Shown: positions 1 through 8,290 of the stretch, piece by piece
How the letters are laid out: each line of letters begins with the position of its first letter
How positions within the stretch are numbered: the stretch's first letter is position 1
Assembly (NCBI GenBank): GCA_964470965.1
Contig: CAYYIS010000082.1
Coordinates: forward strand, 1 to 13,436
From: CAYYIS01 sp964470965
Lineage (GTDB): Bacteria > JAAXHH01 > JABIQT01
Direction: 5' to 3'
DNA length: 13,436 nt
Notes under the pieces: model-generated
Seen by the model: the letters and a program-made list of their open reading frames with translations, nothing else
What the model was told of the DNA's origin: nothing
Databases searched by the model: none
Translations under genes and position numbers: made by a program

Positions 1-85
1 TCGTGCGATATGCTTCGTCCAAATCAATCCTACGACAAATACTATGAGCGGCGCACGTTGTCGGTCATCTCATACATCCAGTGTC
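1..85 (-). other. Left edge, downstream of narH
   Basis: These 85 bases follow the narH stop codon. In related operons the next gene is narJ, a TorD-family chaperone that helps insert the molybdenum cofactor. Two minus-strand frames stay open to the window edge, and a weak AGGA-like site lies a few bases before a TTG near base 22. No start codon or protein motif can be chosen from so little sequence, so I do not call a gene here. Confidence 0.3.
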
Positions 86-1576
86 TCAAGCACCGCGCTT
101 GGGTTCTTCACGGAAGCCAAAACCTACCGCCTGCTTGTATTCCAACGGATCCCGCGTCATCTGGATAGCCTCTTCACGATGCGCCGGCGGGATGACGAAC
201 CGGTCCTGGAACGTACACAGGGAGGTGAGTTTATAGATCTCTTCCGCTTCTTCGGCGGAACAATCCGCCTCGACAAGCATCTTCTGGGCGTCTTCCATCT
301 TGATATCGCCCACTGTTAACGCACGCCGGTAATGGCGAACCGCCATTTCTTTCTTGAGTGCATATCGTACAGGGCTTTCGTTGCCGGCCGCCAGGAGATT
401 TCCCAGAAATTGCATTGGAATCCGGGCTTTATCGAAATCCGGAAAGATGCCTTCTGACATATTCTTAACAGTATCTCCGTCGAAGCTGGACATGACCGGC
501 ACCATGGGCGGCACGTAGAACAACATAGGCAAGGTGCGGTATTCGATATGCGGCGGCAGCGCGATACCCCATTCTTTCACATACTTATAAACCGGGGAAT
601 TCTGCGCCGACTTGATCACATCCTCATGTATTCCGTTGGCACTGGCGGCGGCTATGACCTTCGGATCAAACGGATCCATAATCATATCCCGGTGCGCATC
701 GACGAGCTCGTTATCGGATTTACCTGCTGTTTCGTCGATCATATCCGCATCATAGAGCAGGACACCCAGGTACCGGATACGCCCTACGCAGGAATGGAAG
801 CAGGCCGGAGCCTGACCGGATTCGAGGCGTGGAAAACACAGGATGCATTTTTCGGATTTACCGGTCTGCCAGTTGTAATACGTCTTCTTATACGGACACG
901 CCGCGATGCAGGAACGCCATCCCCGGCACCGGTTCTGATCGATCAGTACGATGCCGTCTTCACCACGTTTGTACAGGGCGCCGGACGGGCAGGAAGCCAC
1001 ACAGGCAGGATTCAGACAGTGGTTGCAGATCCGGGGGAAGTAAAAGAATACCAGCCGCTCGATCGCGACCAGTTGCGCTTTCTGCTCGGCCGACAGGCCT
1101 TCCAGGTTGGGATCGTTTTGCGCATATACCGGTGAACCGCCCAGATCATCGTCCCAGTTCGGGCCGGCCTCGACATCTATATATTCACCGGTTACCATAG
1201 ATATGGGTCTGGCAGTGGGCTGGTCGTTTCCTTCGGGGGCGTTAAACAGATCTTCGTACTTGTATGTCCAGGGTTCGTAGTAATCATCCATCGTGGGCTG
1301 GTGCGGGTTATGGAAAATGTTGGCGATAATGCGCCCTTTACCCGTCGACTTCAGGTTGAGGTTGCCACCCTCGTTAGTCCAGCCGCCCTGGTATTTGTCC
1401 TGATTCTCCCACTGTGTCGGATACCCGGTGCCTGGTTTGGTTTCTACGTTGTTCCACCACATGTATTCGGTACCCTTGCGATCCGTCCATATGTTCTTAC
1501 AGGCGATACTACAAGTGTGGCAACCGATACATTTATCCAGGTGAAACACCATTGAAATTTGCGATCTGATATCCAT
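86..1576 (-). CDS. narH: Respiratory nitrate reductase / nitrite oxidoreductase beta subunit (NarH family)
   Basis: This is the electron-transfer subunit of a membrane-bound Nar-type complex. It passes electrons between the haem partner and the catalytic NarG subunit on the cytoplasmic side. It is 496 aa long, against about 510 in E. coli. The cysteine groups are C16-C19-C22-C26, C184-C187-C192-C196, C217-(W220)-C223-C227 and C244-C247-C259-C263, at the same residue numbers as in E. coli NarH. W220 replaces a cysteine, which in this family marks the 3Fe-4S cluster; the other groups bind 4Fe-4S. The frame extends ten codons further upstream, but I chose the ATG at 1576 because a strong GGAGGGAG lies 7 bases before it and the protein then starts MDIRSQ, like E. 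coli MKIRSQ. It lies 71 bp after narG, with no nxrX-like gene between, and is probably co-transcribed with it. Confidence 0.96.
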   Translation of the reverse strand: MDIRSQISMVFHLDKCIGCHTCSIACKNIWTDRKGTEYMWWNNVETKPGTGYPTQWENQDKYQGGWTNEGGNLNLKSTGKGRIIANIFHNPHQPTMDDYYEPWTYKYEDLFNAPEGNDQPTARPISMVTGEYIDVEAGPNWDDDLGGSPVYAQNDPNLEGLSAEQKAQLVAIERLVFFYFPRICNHCLNPACVASCPSGALYKRGEDGIVLIDQNRCRGWRSCIAACPYKKTYYNWQTGKSEKCILCFPRLESGQAPACFHSCVGRIRYLGVLLYDADMIDETAGKSDNELVDAHRDMIMDPFDPKVIAAASANGIHEDVIKSAQNSPVYKYVKEWGIALPPHIEYRTLPMLFYVPPMVPVMSSFDGDTVKNMSEGIFPDFDKARIPMQFLGNLLAAGNESPVRYALKKEMAVRHYRRALTVGDIKMEDAQKMLVEADCSAEEAEEIYKLTSLCTFQDRFVIPPAHREEAIQMTRDPLEYKQAVGFGFREEPKRGA

Positions 1577-1583
1577 GGAAGAA

Positions 1584-1591
1584 CTCCCTCC
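1584..1591 (-). promoter_or_regulatory. Ribosome binding site of narH
   Basis: The minus strand reads GGAGGGAG followed by 7 bases and an ATG. This decides the narH start at 1576 over the upstream ATG at 1606. Confidence 0.8.
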
Positions 1592-1647
1592 GTCATTGTA
1601 TCTCAATATCCCCTGATGTACGATGCGGGGATCTGTGTCATCAGTGC

Positions 1648-4600
1648 TTACCAGTTCAATTCAGGCAGTTTGCGTACCAGGACGTGCGTATCCCTGTTAC
1701 AACCGATCGGTCCCCAGTAATTGAAATGGTAGGTAAACTGGCCATATCCGCCCACCAGGAAATTTGGTTTCAGACGGGTTCGTGTGAGACTGTTATGGCC
1801 GCCTGCCCTGCGATTACCGCGTAGCGGCGACTTCGGAACGGAATACGTCCGTTCCGGTGAGTGGTATTGTATGCAGACACCCCGTGGTATACGGGCGCTG
1901 ACGCAGGCGCGGGTTACCACGACACCATGGTCGTTGTATACTTCCACCCAGTCGTTATCCTGGATATCAATATCCGCTGCGTCGTGGTCGTTTATCCAGA
2001 ATGGCTCCACACCTCGGGACAGGGTAGTCATGCGATGGTTGTCGCCGTAAGTTGAATGGATATGCCATTTGCCGTGGGGCGTCAGATAATTGAGCATCAT
2101 CGACTTGGCTTCTTCATTCGTGAAGTTGATGTCCGCATACTGGTCGGGTGTCGGTTTGGGTTTGTACGTGGGCACGTGTTCACCAAACTGGATGTAGCCA
2201 GGATGGTCGAGGTAGAAATGCTGCCTACCGGTCAGCGTTCGCCAGGGGACCATCTTCTCGACATTGTATGTGAACGGAGAATACGCCCGCCCGTCCGTCA
2301 CCAGACCCGACCACATCGGACTGTTCACGAACCGCCTCGGCTGTGCCTGTAAATCCGCGTAACTGACACGTGTGCTCCGCGAGGATTCGACGAGATCCGT
2401 AAGCGGGAGGCCTACCTTTTCTTCCATATTCTTGTAGGAGCGATACGCCAGCTCACCGTTCGTCACGCTTGCCAGCTTAAGGATAGCATTGCAGGTGTCG
2501 ATGTCGGAATCGATGGACGGATAGGTATTGTCATCCCAGCTCTGAGTCGGTCCATTCTGAACCATCTCATCGTAGAAATCATCGACAGCGTATTTCGTGC
2601 CATGGGCGCCGACGCCGTTTTCACGGACCAACGGACCGAGTGAGATATATTGCTTGTAGAGATTCTTATAATCGCGATGGACCACCTTCAGCCCCGGCAT
2701 GGTCTTACCCGGAATCGCTTCGATTTCGTCGTTGATCCAATCTTTGATGTCCGGTTGAGCGATCTCAGCCGGAGTATCATGGGCAAGAGGTGTAGCGACG
2801 AGATCCGGAACCGGATCCGGAAAATGTTTCTCTGACAGTTCTGAGAATTTCTTGGCTATCTGCTTGAAGATATCCCAGTCGCTCTTGGATTCCCAACACG
2901 GAGGTACTGCCTCAGACAGGGGATGGATAAAGCTGTGTAAATCCGTGGAGTTAAGATCCGATTTTTCATACCAGGTGGCGGCAGGCAGGACGATGTCGGA
3001 GTACAACGCCGAGGTATCCATCCGGAAATTCAGATCCACCACAAGATCCATCTTACCCTGCGGCGCCTTTTCGTGCCAGACCACTTCCTTGACATCGTCC
3101 CTGGCAAATCCCTCATCAGCGATCTGGTTCGTATGCGTTCCCAGGTAATGCTTCAGGAAATACTCATGACCTTTGGAGCTGGACATGAGCGCGTTGCCGC
3201 GCCAGATGTACCAGACACGCGGCCAGTTTTCCGGCGCATCCGGATCCTCTACCGAAAATTTGAGTTCCCGACGTTTGAGCTGCCCGACGACATTCTCGAT
3301 AATCGCGTCTTCATCATCTGAACCGATCGCGACTGCAGTTTCTCTGACCAGATCGATGGGGTTCTTGTTGAACTGCGGATAGAAAGGCATCCAGCCGTTG
3401 CGTACCGATTTGATTTGAACATCCATGGTGTGACCGGTGGCCAGGGAGCCTTCCGGCTGGTTGGGCGGAACAGTGTGGTAATCCGTGAATGACTTCTCAT
3501 AGCGCCATTGGTCCGTATTGACATAGTGCCAGCTGGGGGCATTCTGCTGGCGGGAGGGGGGATACCAGTCTTTAGCAAAAGCAATGGCGCCCCAGGATTC
3601 ACCGGGGGCGAGCTTTTCCTGACCTACATAGTGCGCTAAGCCGCCACCGTTTACGCCCACGCAACCGCAGAACATCAGTGCTTGTATGCCCGCTCTATAC
3701 ATCAGGTTACCATGATACCAGTGATTTATACCGGCGCCGATAATGATGGTGCATTTACCATTAGTATGCTCGGCTGTCGTGGCCCATTCTCTGGCGAATT
3801 TGATAAGATTATCCCTGGATAAACCGGTGTATTTCTCCGACCAGGCCGGCGTATAGGGTTTGTCCTCGTCATCGTAATCTTCAGGATATTCTCCGGCCAG
3901 ACCACGCGGCACACCGTACTGTGCCATCAGAACGTCGTAAATAGTGGCAACTGTCACCGTGCCGTCATTCGTCTTGATCCGCTTCACCGGTACGCCTCTA
4001 AGCGTTTCCCGTCCTTCACCGAAGTCATCGAGTTTTACCTGTACCTCTTCGTCACTATTTCCGAGGAACGTCAAAATCGGATCAATCTCACTACCGTTCT
4101 GACCGTCCTTGAGTTGAAGGTTCCATTTTCCTTTTTCCTCACCGTGACGATGTCCGATGAACCCCATGGGCATCTTGGGTTTATCTTCCTTCACATCCCA
4201 CATCAGGAATTTCCATTCACCGTTTTCCTGATCGGCGTAAGGTGCCAGCCGATTTGCACGCAGCAACTGCCCGGCTTCGTATCGATCGCCATTTTCTTTC
4301 AGTTCCACCAGCAGCGGCGCGTCTGTGTACCGCTTGGTATAATCCATAAAGTAGGGAACCTGACGATCGTGGTGGAATTCTTTCAAAATCACATGGTTGG
4401 CGGCCATCCACCAGGCACCGTCCTGACCGGCGTTTATAGACATCCATTCATCCGCATACTTCGCGACCTGGTTGAAATCCGGGGAGAATACATACATCTT
4501 GGTTCCGTTATGGCGGGCTTCCGCTGCGAAGTGACAATCCGGTGTTCGGGTCATATTAAGGTTTGAGCCCATGACCGCGAGCATCTTGGCGTTATACCAG

Positions 4601-5286
4601 TCGGCGGATTCCTGAACGTCCGTTTGTTCTCCCCATGCTTCCGGAGAGGCGGTCGGCAGATCACAGTACCAGTCATAAAACGACAGCGCCAGGCCGCCCA
4701 TGAGCTGCAGCATACGGGCGCCGCTGGCATAACTGATCATCGACATGGCCGGGATCGGCGAGAATCCAGCGATCCGGTCCGGACCGTGTGTTTTGATGGT
4801 ATGGATGTTCGCAGCGGCCATAATCTCCAGGACCGTATCCCAGTCCGTTCGCCGGAAACCGCCTTTGCCACGGGCCTTCTGCCAGCGTTGCCGTGTTTCC
4901 GGATTACTTACCAGCGATTCCCAGGCTTCTACCGGGTCGTCGTATTGCCGTCGAGCCTCTTCGTAAAGATCCAGCAATGCGCCGCGGGCATACGGATATT
5001 TTACACGGAGCGGGCTGTACAGATACCAGGAGTAGGAAATCCCACGCTGACACCCACGTGGCTCATACGGAGGCAGGCCATGTTCCAGCATCGGATAATC
5101 CAGCCCCTGCATCTCCCAGGTCACGATACCGTCTTTGACATGAATATTCCACGTGCATCCGCCGGTGCAATTCACCCCGTGGGTGCTGCGTACGATTTTA
5201 TCGTATTGCCAGCGGTTCCGGTAAAACTGCTCCCAAGTGCGTTGCTGTGGGGCTACATCGTCTCGAATCCACGTCTTGATACTCAT
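1648..5286 (-). CDS. narG: Respiratory nitrate reductase / nitrite oxidoreductase alpha subunit, Mo-bisPGD catalytic subunit (NarG family)
   Basis: This is the catalytic subunit that interconverts nitrate and nitrite at a molybdenum bis-pyranopterin site. It is 1212 aa, full length for the family. H36, C40, C44 and C79 match the unusual His/Cys ligands of the FS0 4Fe-4S cluster (HGVNCTGGCTW, then RGCQRG). D209 in WYCDLP aligns with the Mo-ligating Asp222 of E. coli NarG. Long family-typical stretches include GFSPIPAMSM, GEQTDVQESADWYN, INHWYHGNLMYR and, at the C-terminus, GCNRDTHVLVRK. There is no twin-arginine signal, so the enzyme should face the cytoplasm, as in Nar and Nitrobacter-type NXR and unlike periplasmic Nitrospira-type NXR. 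An AGGA lies 8 bases before the ATG. The gene follows narC after 99 bp. The preferred direction, nitrate reduction or nitrite oxidation, cannot be read from the sequence; nitrate reduction is the default. Confidence 0.95.
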   Translation of the reverse strand: MSIKTWIRDDVAPQQRTWEQFYRNRWQYDKIVRSTHGVNCTGGCTWNIHVKDGIVTWEMQGLDYPMLEHGLPPYEPRGCQRGISYSWYLYSPLRVKYPYARGALLDLYEEARRQYDDPVEAWESLVSNPETRQRWQKARGKGGFRRTDWDTVLEIMAAANIHTIKTHGPDRIAGFSPIPAMSMISYASGARMLQLMGGLALSFYDWYCDLPTASPEAWGEQTDVQESADWYNAKMLAVMGSNLNMTRTPDCHFAAEARHNGTKMYVFSPDFNQVAKYADEWMSINAGQDGAWWMAANHVILKEFHHDRQVPYFMDYTKRYTDAPLLVELKENGDRYEAGQLLRANRLAPYADQENGEWKFLMWDVKEDKPKMPMGFIGHRHGEEKGKWNLQLKDGQNGSEIDPILTFLGNSDEEVQVKLDDFGEGRETLRGVPVKRIKTNDGTVTVATIYDVLMAQYGVPRGLAGEYPEDYDDEDKPYTPAWSEKYTGLSRDNLIKFAREWATTAEHTNGKCTIIIGAGINHWYHGNLMYRAGIQALMFCGCVGVNGGGLAHYVGQEKLAPGESWGAIAFAKDWYPPSRQQNAPSWHYVNTDQWRYEKSFTDYHTVPPNQPEGSLATGHTMDVQIKSVRNGWMPFYPQFNKNPIDLVRETAVAIGSDDEDAIIENVVGQLKRRELKFSVEDPDAPENWPRVWYIWRGNALMSSSKGHEYFLKHYLGTHTNQIADEGFARDDVKEVVWHEKAPQGKMDLVVDLNFRMDTSALYSDIVLPAATWYEKSDLNSTDLHSFIHPLSEAVPPCWESKSDWDIFKQIAKKFSELSEKHFPDPVPDLVATPLAHDTPAEIAQPDIKDWINDEIEAIPGKTMPGLKVVHRDYKNLYKQYISLGPLVRENGVGAHGTKYAVDDFYDEMVQNGPTQSWDDNTYPSIDSDIDTCNAILKLASVTNGELAYRSYKNMEEKVGLPLTDLVESSRSTRVSYADLQAQPRRFVNSPMWSGLVTDGRAYSPFTYNVEKMVPWRTLTGRQHFYLDHPGYIQFGEHVPTYKPKPTPDQYADINFTNEEAKSMMLNYLTPHGKWHIHSTYGDNHRMTTLSRGVEPFWINDHDAADIDIQDNDWVEVYNDHGVVVTRACVSARIPRGVCIQYHSPERTYSVPKSPLRGNRRAGGHNSLTRTRLKPNFLVGGYGQFTYHFNYWGPIGCNRDTHVLVRKLPELNW

Positions 5287-5385
5287 GAGGTCGATCCTTT
5301 ATTCTAATGCGGAGTGCGGAATGAGAACCTTCTTACTCCTTATTCTCCATGGTTGACATCAGTTCGCCTGCGTTATGACTATTCA

Positions 5386-6246
5386 TTAGGATTTTCGATA
5401 GGTCTCTTCGTAGAGCGGCTGCCGGACTGCTTTGAACCGTTTTCCCCAGAGGCGATCAAATATCACCAGAAGAACTGCTGCGCCGATAATGCCCGAAAGG
5501 ACGAAATTGATCGTTGCCGAGGTGCTTTCCGGCAGATCCTGCTCGGTTTCGTCCTTCATGAAAGCGATCAGCGGCAGGATCTCTTCTTCATCAATCGGAT
5601 ATTGTGTGAATACAGGGCTCATGGTGAGGCTCGGTGGCGCTGCCAGCCAGGCGGCCAGCCCTTTACGGCCTTCCAGTCTGGCATATGCGCGGGTGAGATT
5701 CAGACCGAGCTTCCCGCCGCCCAGACTACCGATGCTGTTCACATGATGACAACCGATGCATGCCGGTCCACCGTTTTTGAGCGGTGTAGCGCCCATGAAC
5801 AGGGCACGGCCTTCATCGATATCTTCAGGTAATAACGCCCGGTCACTGATCTGAATACCTATAAACCGTGAAGCCTCCAGAAGCGACTCCGCTTCGATCA
5901 GATCCAGCAGCGCATTGGCCAGGTCCCGTGTGATACCGGGACTGCGGGGCATAATCGCCCCGCGCGCCTCTTTCTGCAATTTCGCTGCGTACGGATCACC
6001 GCTGGCCAGTATACCTTCTGGATCCATCATCCAATCGATCATCCACTCCCGGCTTACACGTTCTTGCACGTTCTTCAGATCCGGCCCAGTCAGTCTTCCA
6101 CCGCCGATGGTGTGGCAGCTCATGCAATTCTGACGAAAATAATTTTCCGGAACCTGGGCGTACGCGGTGCCGAAACCGAACAGTAACACTGAGATCGCCA
6201 ACAGGCTGGCGAATTGTGTGATTGGGTTTGCTTGTACCATGGTCAT
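5386..6246 (-). CDS. narC: Membrane-anchored dihaem cytochrome c (NarC-like)
   Basis: This is a 286-aa periplasmic cytochrome c. It has an N-terminal signal peptide (hydrophobic core about residues 12-26, AYA cleavage motif at 28-30) and two haem-binding CxxCH motifs, CMSCH at 41-45 and CIGCH at 163-167. M99 (IMPRSP) and M209 (TMSP) are plausible distal haem ligands. A C-terminal transmembrane helix (about 246-263) is followed by a basic cytoplasmic tail. This layout matches the NarC cytochrome that opens the Thermus thermophilus nar operon and is needed for active enzyme there. Cytochrome c genes also precede nxrA in Nitrobacter-type operons. By inference it links the complex to periplasmic or quinone-pool electron carriers. 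The start could instead be the ATG at 6240, which has a GAG 6 bases upstream; the choice does not affect the mature protein. It is the first gene of the operon. Confidence 0.85.
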   Translation of the reverse strand: MTMVQANPITQFASLLAISVLLFGFGTAYAQVPENYFRQNCMSCHTIGGGRLTGPDLKNVQERVSREWMIDWMMDPEGILASGDPYAAKLQKEARGAIMPRSPGITRDLANALLDLIEAESLLEASRFIGIQISDRALLPEDIDEGRALFMGATPLKNGGPACIGCHHVNSIGSLGGGKLGLNLTRAYARLEGRKGLAAWLAAPPSLTMSPVFTQYPIDEEEILPLIAFMKDETEQDLPESTSATINFVLSGIIGAAVLLVIFDRLWGKRFKAVRQPLYEETYRKS

Positions 6247-6303
6247 CTCAGTTAAATTAGGGTGATCGGATAATTTGATTGGCCTCGCCTAGCCAACGAG
6301 ATC

Positions 6304-6319
6304 AACAAATTGTGTGCCA
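6304..6319 (-). promoter_or_regulatory. Possible sigma-54 (-24/-12) promoter of narC
   Basis: The minus strand reads TGGCACACAATTTGTT, against the consensus TGGCACR-N4-TTGCW. The -24 GG and the spacing fit, but the -12 GC is GT, a departure at a nearly invariant position. Transcription would start near 6293, giving a 5' leader of about 47 bases. The plus-strand inverted repeat AAATTG-N5-CAATTT (6307-6323) overlaps it. A second dyad, TTGAT (6275-6279) with ATCAA (6301-6305), lies just downstream. Sigma-54 needs an AAA+ activator, and none is encoded in this window. Confidence 0.35.
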
Positions 6320-6688
6320 ATTTCGAGGTGTGGATTTAAAATGGAACGGACGTTATCTTAATATCTCTATTTCAGAAAATTACAGAATGATACCGACAGG
6401 TTTTCCCGTCGCATTTAAGCGAACACAATACTTCAGAATGCATCGCTTGGTGTGCTGTATCATAACCAGAAATGGCGTATCATCTTGGCGGCGAGGAGTT
6501 TGAGGTGTTGGAAGTAGCATGGGTAATCCGCTGGTTATGAGTCTTTTCCTTTGTCGGGTATCCCGTACATCTTTGTGGCGGAACTAATGAACGCCATCTC
6601 CGGATCACCGTGCCTTTTCACACCTGATCCCATCTGAAAATGTGTCACGCTGTTTAGTCCATAACGACATCAAATTGACAGAATGTCA

Positions 6689-6720
6689 TCCCCTCGCCTC
6701 TTACAAATGAGGCGAGGGGA
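6689..6720. repeat. Perfect 12-bp inverted repeat (hairpin)
   Basis: TCCCCTCGCCTC and GAGGCGAGGGGA pair perfectly around an 8-base loop. This gives a very stable G+C-rich stem inside an AT-rich region. Neither strand has a T-run after the stem, so it is not a standard intrinsic terminator. It could be an insulating or RNA-stabilising structure, or a protein-binding dyad, between the divergent transcription units. Confidence 0.75.
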
Positions 6721-7036
6721 AAACTTGTCACTAAAGCACTGTTTTCTCGAAAATCTCTATACTGAATTTATTATTTTGTAATTCATTGTAAATAAACAGG
6801 TTGCGCCCCAAAATTTGATTTGGCCAGAAAAAATGATATCGAATAAATATGTAAAACCCGTTTTTTTACAGCAAAATGAGCGGTAAAAATTACGGATTCG
6901 CAAAAATATATCCCACTCGGATCAGTTTCGAATGTATTATATTACAGCGTGCTACGGGTGATGTGGACTTTAACATACCGAGGCGTTATGGCGCACAAAT
7001 TTCAAGCATCCGCAGAGCTGCTACCCGTTTACTAAC

Positions 7037-8284
7037 TTGGAGGATACAGATCTGAACATCGACCGGTTGATAGAACATTTGCAACACCTGCTGGATGATA
7101 CCAGGGCTGATGATACCAAGGTTACCATCGAGCGTGCAGATCTCGAATCGCTTCTGAAACACACTAGTTTTATGCAGGTCACCGCAACACAGCTTCGTGG
7201 TCTTCTGGAAACTGCTCCGGACGCAATCGTAGGAGTTAGTAAAGCAGGCGGTATCGTGATGATCAATGAACAGACGGTAAAGATGTTTCGATACACCAGG
7301 GAGGAATTGCTGGGTAATCCTGTAGAGATGCTCATTCCGGAGCGGTACACCGCCAAGCATGTTTCCCACCGCGAAGAATACGCCCATAATCCAAGAACAA
7401 GGCCTATGGGACAGCAACTCGACCTGGTCGGTCGCCGCAAAGGTGGCGACGAGTTTCCAGTTGAAATCAGTCTCAGTTCGTTGGATATGGGCGACGAATT
7501 TCTTGTAATAAGTATCATACGTGATATCACCTCTCGTAAACAACTGGAAGAGAATCTGCGCCGGCATACCATCGATTTGGAGGAACAGGTATTACAGGCG
7601 GAACGATTAGTGGCTGTTGGACGGATGGCCGCGCAGGTTGCCCATGAGATCCGAAATCCACTCAGTTCAATAGGTTTGAACATCGAATTGCTCGCGGATG
7701 ATATCCGAGAACAACAGTGGGATAAGAGGGATGAAGCGGAGGAGTTGATCCAGATTTCTCTATCGGAGATTGAACGCCTGAACAACGTCATCAACGATTA
7801 TCTCCAGTTTGCCCGAATGCCCGAGCATCAGTTGGAGGAGGTATTCCTTAACGGCCTTGTTATTGAGCAGGTAAAGTTTGTACGCCCCGAGGCCACACAG
7901 GCGCATGTGGTGGTTGATCATTCTCTGGAGCAGAACCTACCCTCCGTCAGGATAGACCCGGTAGCCATGAGACAGGCAGTTTTGAATTGTATCCGCAATG
8001 CCATAGAGGCAATGCCGGATGGTGGTACTCTGACCGTGTTTACTCGGCTACGTGATGGTCAGTTAGAATTGTCTTTCTCAGACACCGGATCCGGCATCCA
8101 CCCGGACCATCAGATGAAGGTCTTCGATCCTTTTTATAGCACAAAAGACCAGGGTACAGGGTTAGGATTGCCATATGTCCGCCAGATAGTGTCCGAATAC
8201 GGAGGGCAGGTCGAGCTGGATAGCAACCCGGACCAGGGTACAACAATTTTGATAAAATTACCGATAGAACAGGTAGTGGGGTGA
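7037..8284 (+). CDS. Soluble PAS-domain sensor histidine kinase, NtrB-like
   Basis: This is the sensor of a two-component system: it autophosphorylates on a histidine and passes the phosphate to a response regulator. It is up to 415 aa with no transmembrane segment, so cytoplasmic. A PAS domain spans about residues 46-168 and is followed by a coiled-coil linker. The H-box VAHEIRNPLSS has its phospho-acceptor at H203. The ATPase motifs are N-box NCIRNAIEAMPDGG (318-330), G1 DTGSG (349-353), F-box FDPFYSTK and G2 GTGLGL (373-378). The H- and N-boxes are of the type seen in NtrB/AtoS-like kinases. The start is unusual. The TTG at 7037 has no Shine-Dalgarno site, whereas GGAGG at 7039-7043 is ideally placed for a CTG at 7052. 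The first ATG lies near 7172, inside the PAS region. The gene is divergent from narC and convergent with a receiver gene. Its signal is unknown. Confidence 0.9.
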   Translation: MEDTDLNIDRLIEHLQHLLDDTRADDTKVTIERADLESLLKHTSFMQVTATQLRGLLETAPDAIVGVSKAGGIVMINEQTVKMFRYTREELLGNPVEMLIPERYTAKHVSHREEYAHNPRTRPMGQQLDLVGRRKGGDEFPVEISLSSLDMGDEFLVISIIRDITSRKQLEENLRRHTIDLEEQVLQAERLVAVGRMAAQVAHEIRNPLSSIGLNIELLADDIREQQWDKRDEAEELIQISLSEIERLNNVINDYLQFARMPEHQLEEVFLNGLVIEQVKFVRPEATQAHVVVDHSLEQNLPSVRIDPVAMRQAVLNCIRNAIEAMPDGGTLTVFTRLRDGQLELSFSDTGSGIHPDHQMKVFDPFYSTKDQGTGLGLPYVRQIVSEYGGQVELDSNPDQGTTILIKLPIEQVVG

Positions 8285-8290
8285 TCAGCT

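Larger units (their letters stand above)
6247..7036. other. Intergenic region between narC and the divergent histidine kinase
   Basis: No convincing gene is present in these 790 bases. The region holds the narC promoter candidate and a widely spaced inverted repeat CATAACCAG (6461-6469) / CTGGTTATG (6531-6539). It also has TGACA-gaa-TGTCA (6676-6688), which directly abuts the strong hairpin at 6689-6720, and then about 240 bases of AT-rich sequence (6721-6960). A 15-codon open frame with ATG at 6988 and TAA at 7033-7035 (peptide MAHKFQASAELLPVY, preceded by GAGG) ends one base before the first in-frame kinase start candidate. It could be a leader peptide or chance. Confidence 0.6.

Noticed and set aside
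4624..5307. 227-codon plus-strand open frame antisense to narG
   Set aside because: It lies fully inside narG, which is conserved along its whole length, has no domain of its own and is a codon-bias shadow. The same holds for 548-1135 and 4114-4566.
6275..6305. TTGAT ... ATCAA as an Fnr box upstream of narC
   Set aside because: The Fnr consensus needs 4 bases between the half-sites; here there are 21.
6279..6503. 74-codon plus-strand frame upstream of narC
   Set aside because: It starts at a TTG with no ribosome binding site, overlaps promoter-like sequence and shows no protein features.
6979..7004. Second sigma-54-like sequence (TGGCGCACAAATTTCA) ahead of the kinase gene
   Set aside because: It lacks the -12 TTGC element, and most of it is the start of the 15-codon leader frame.
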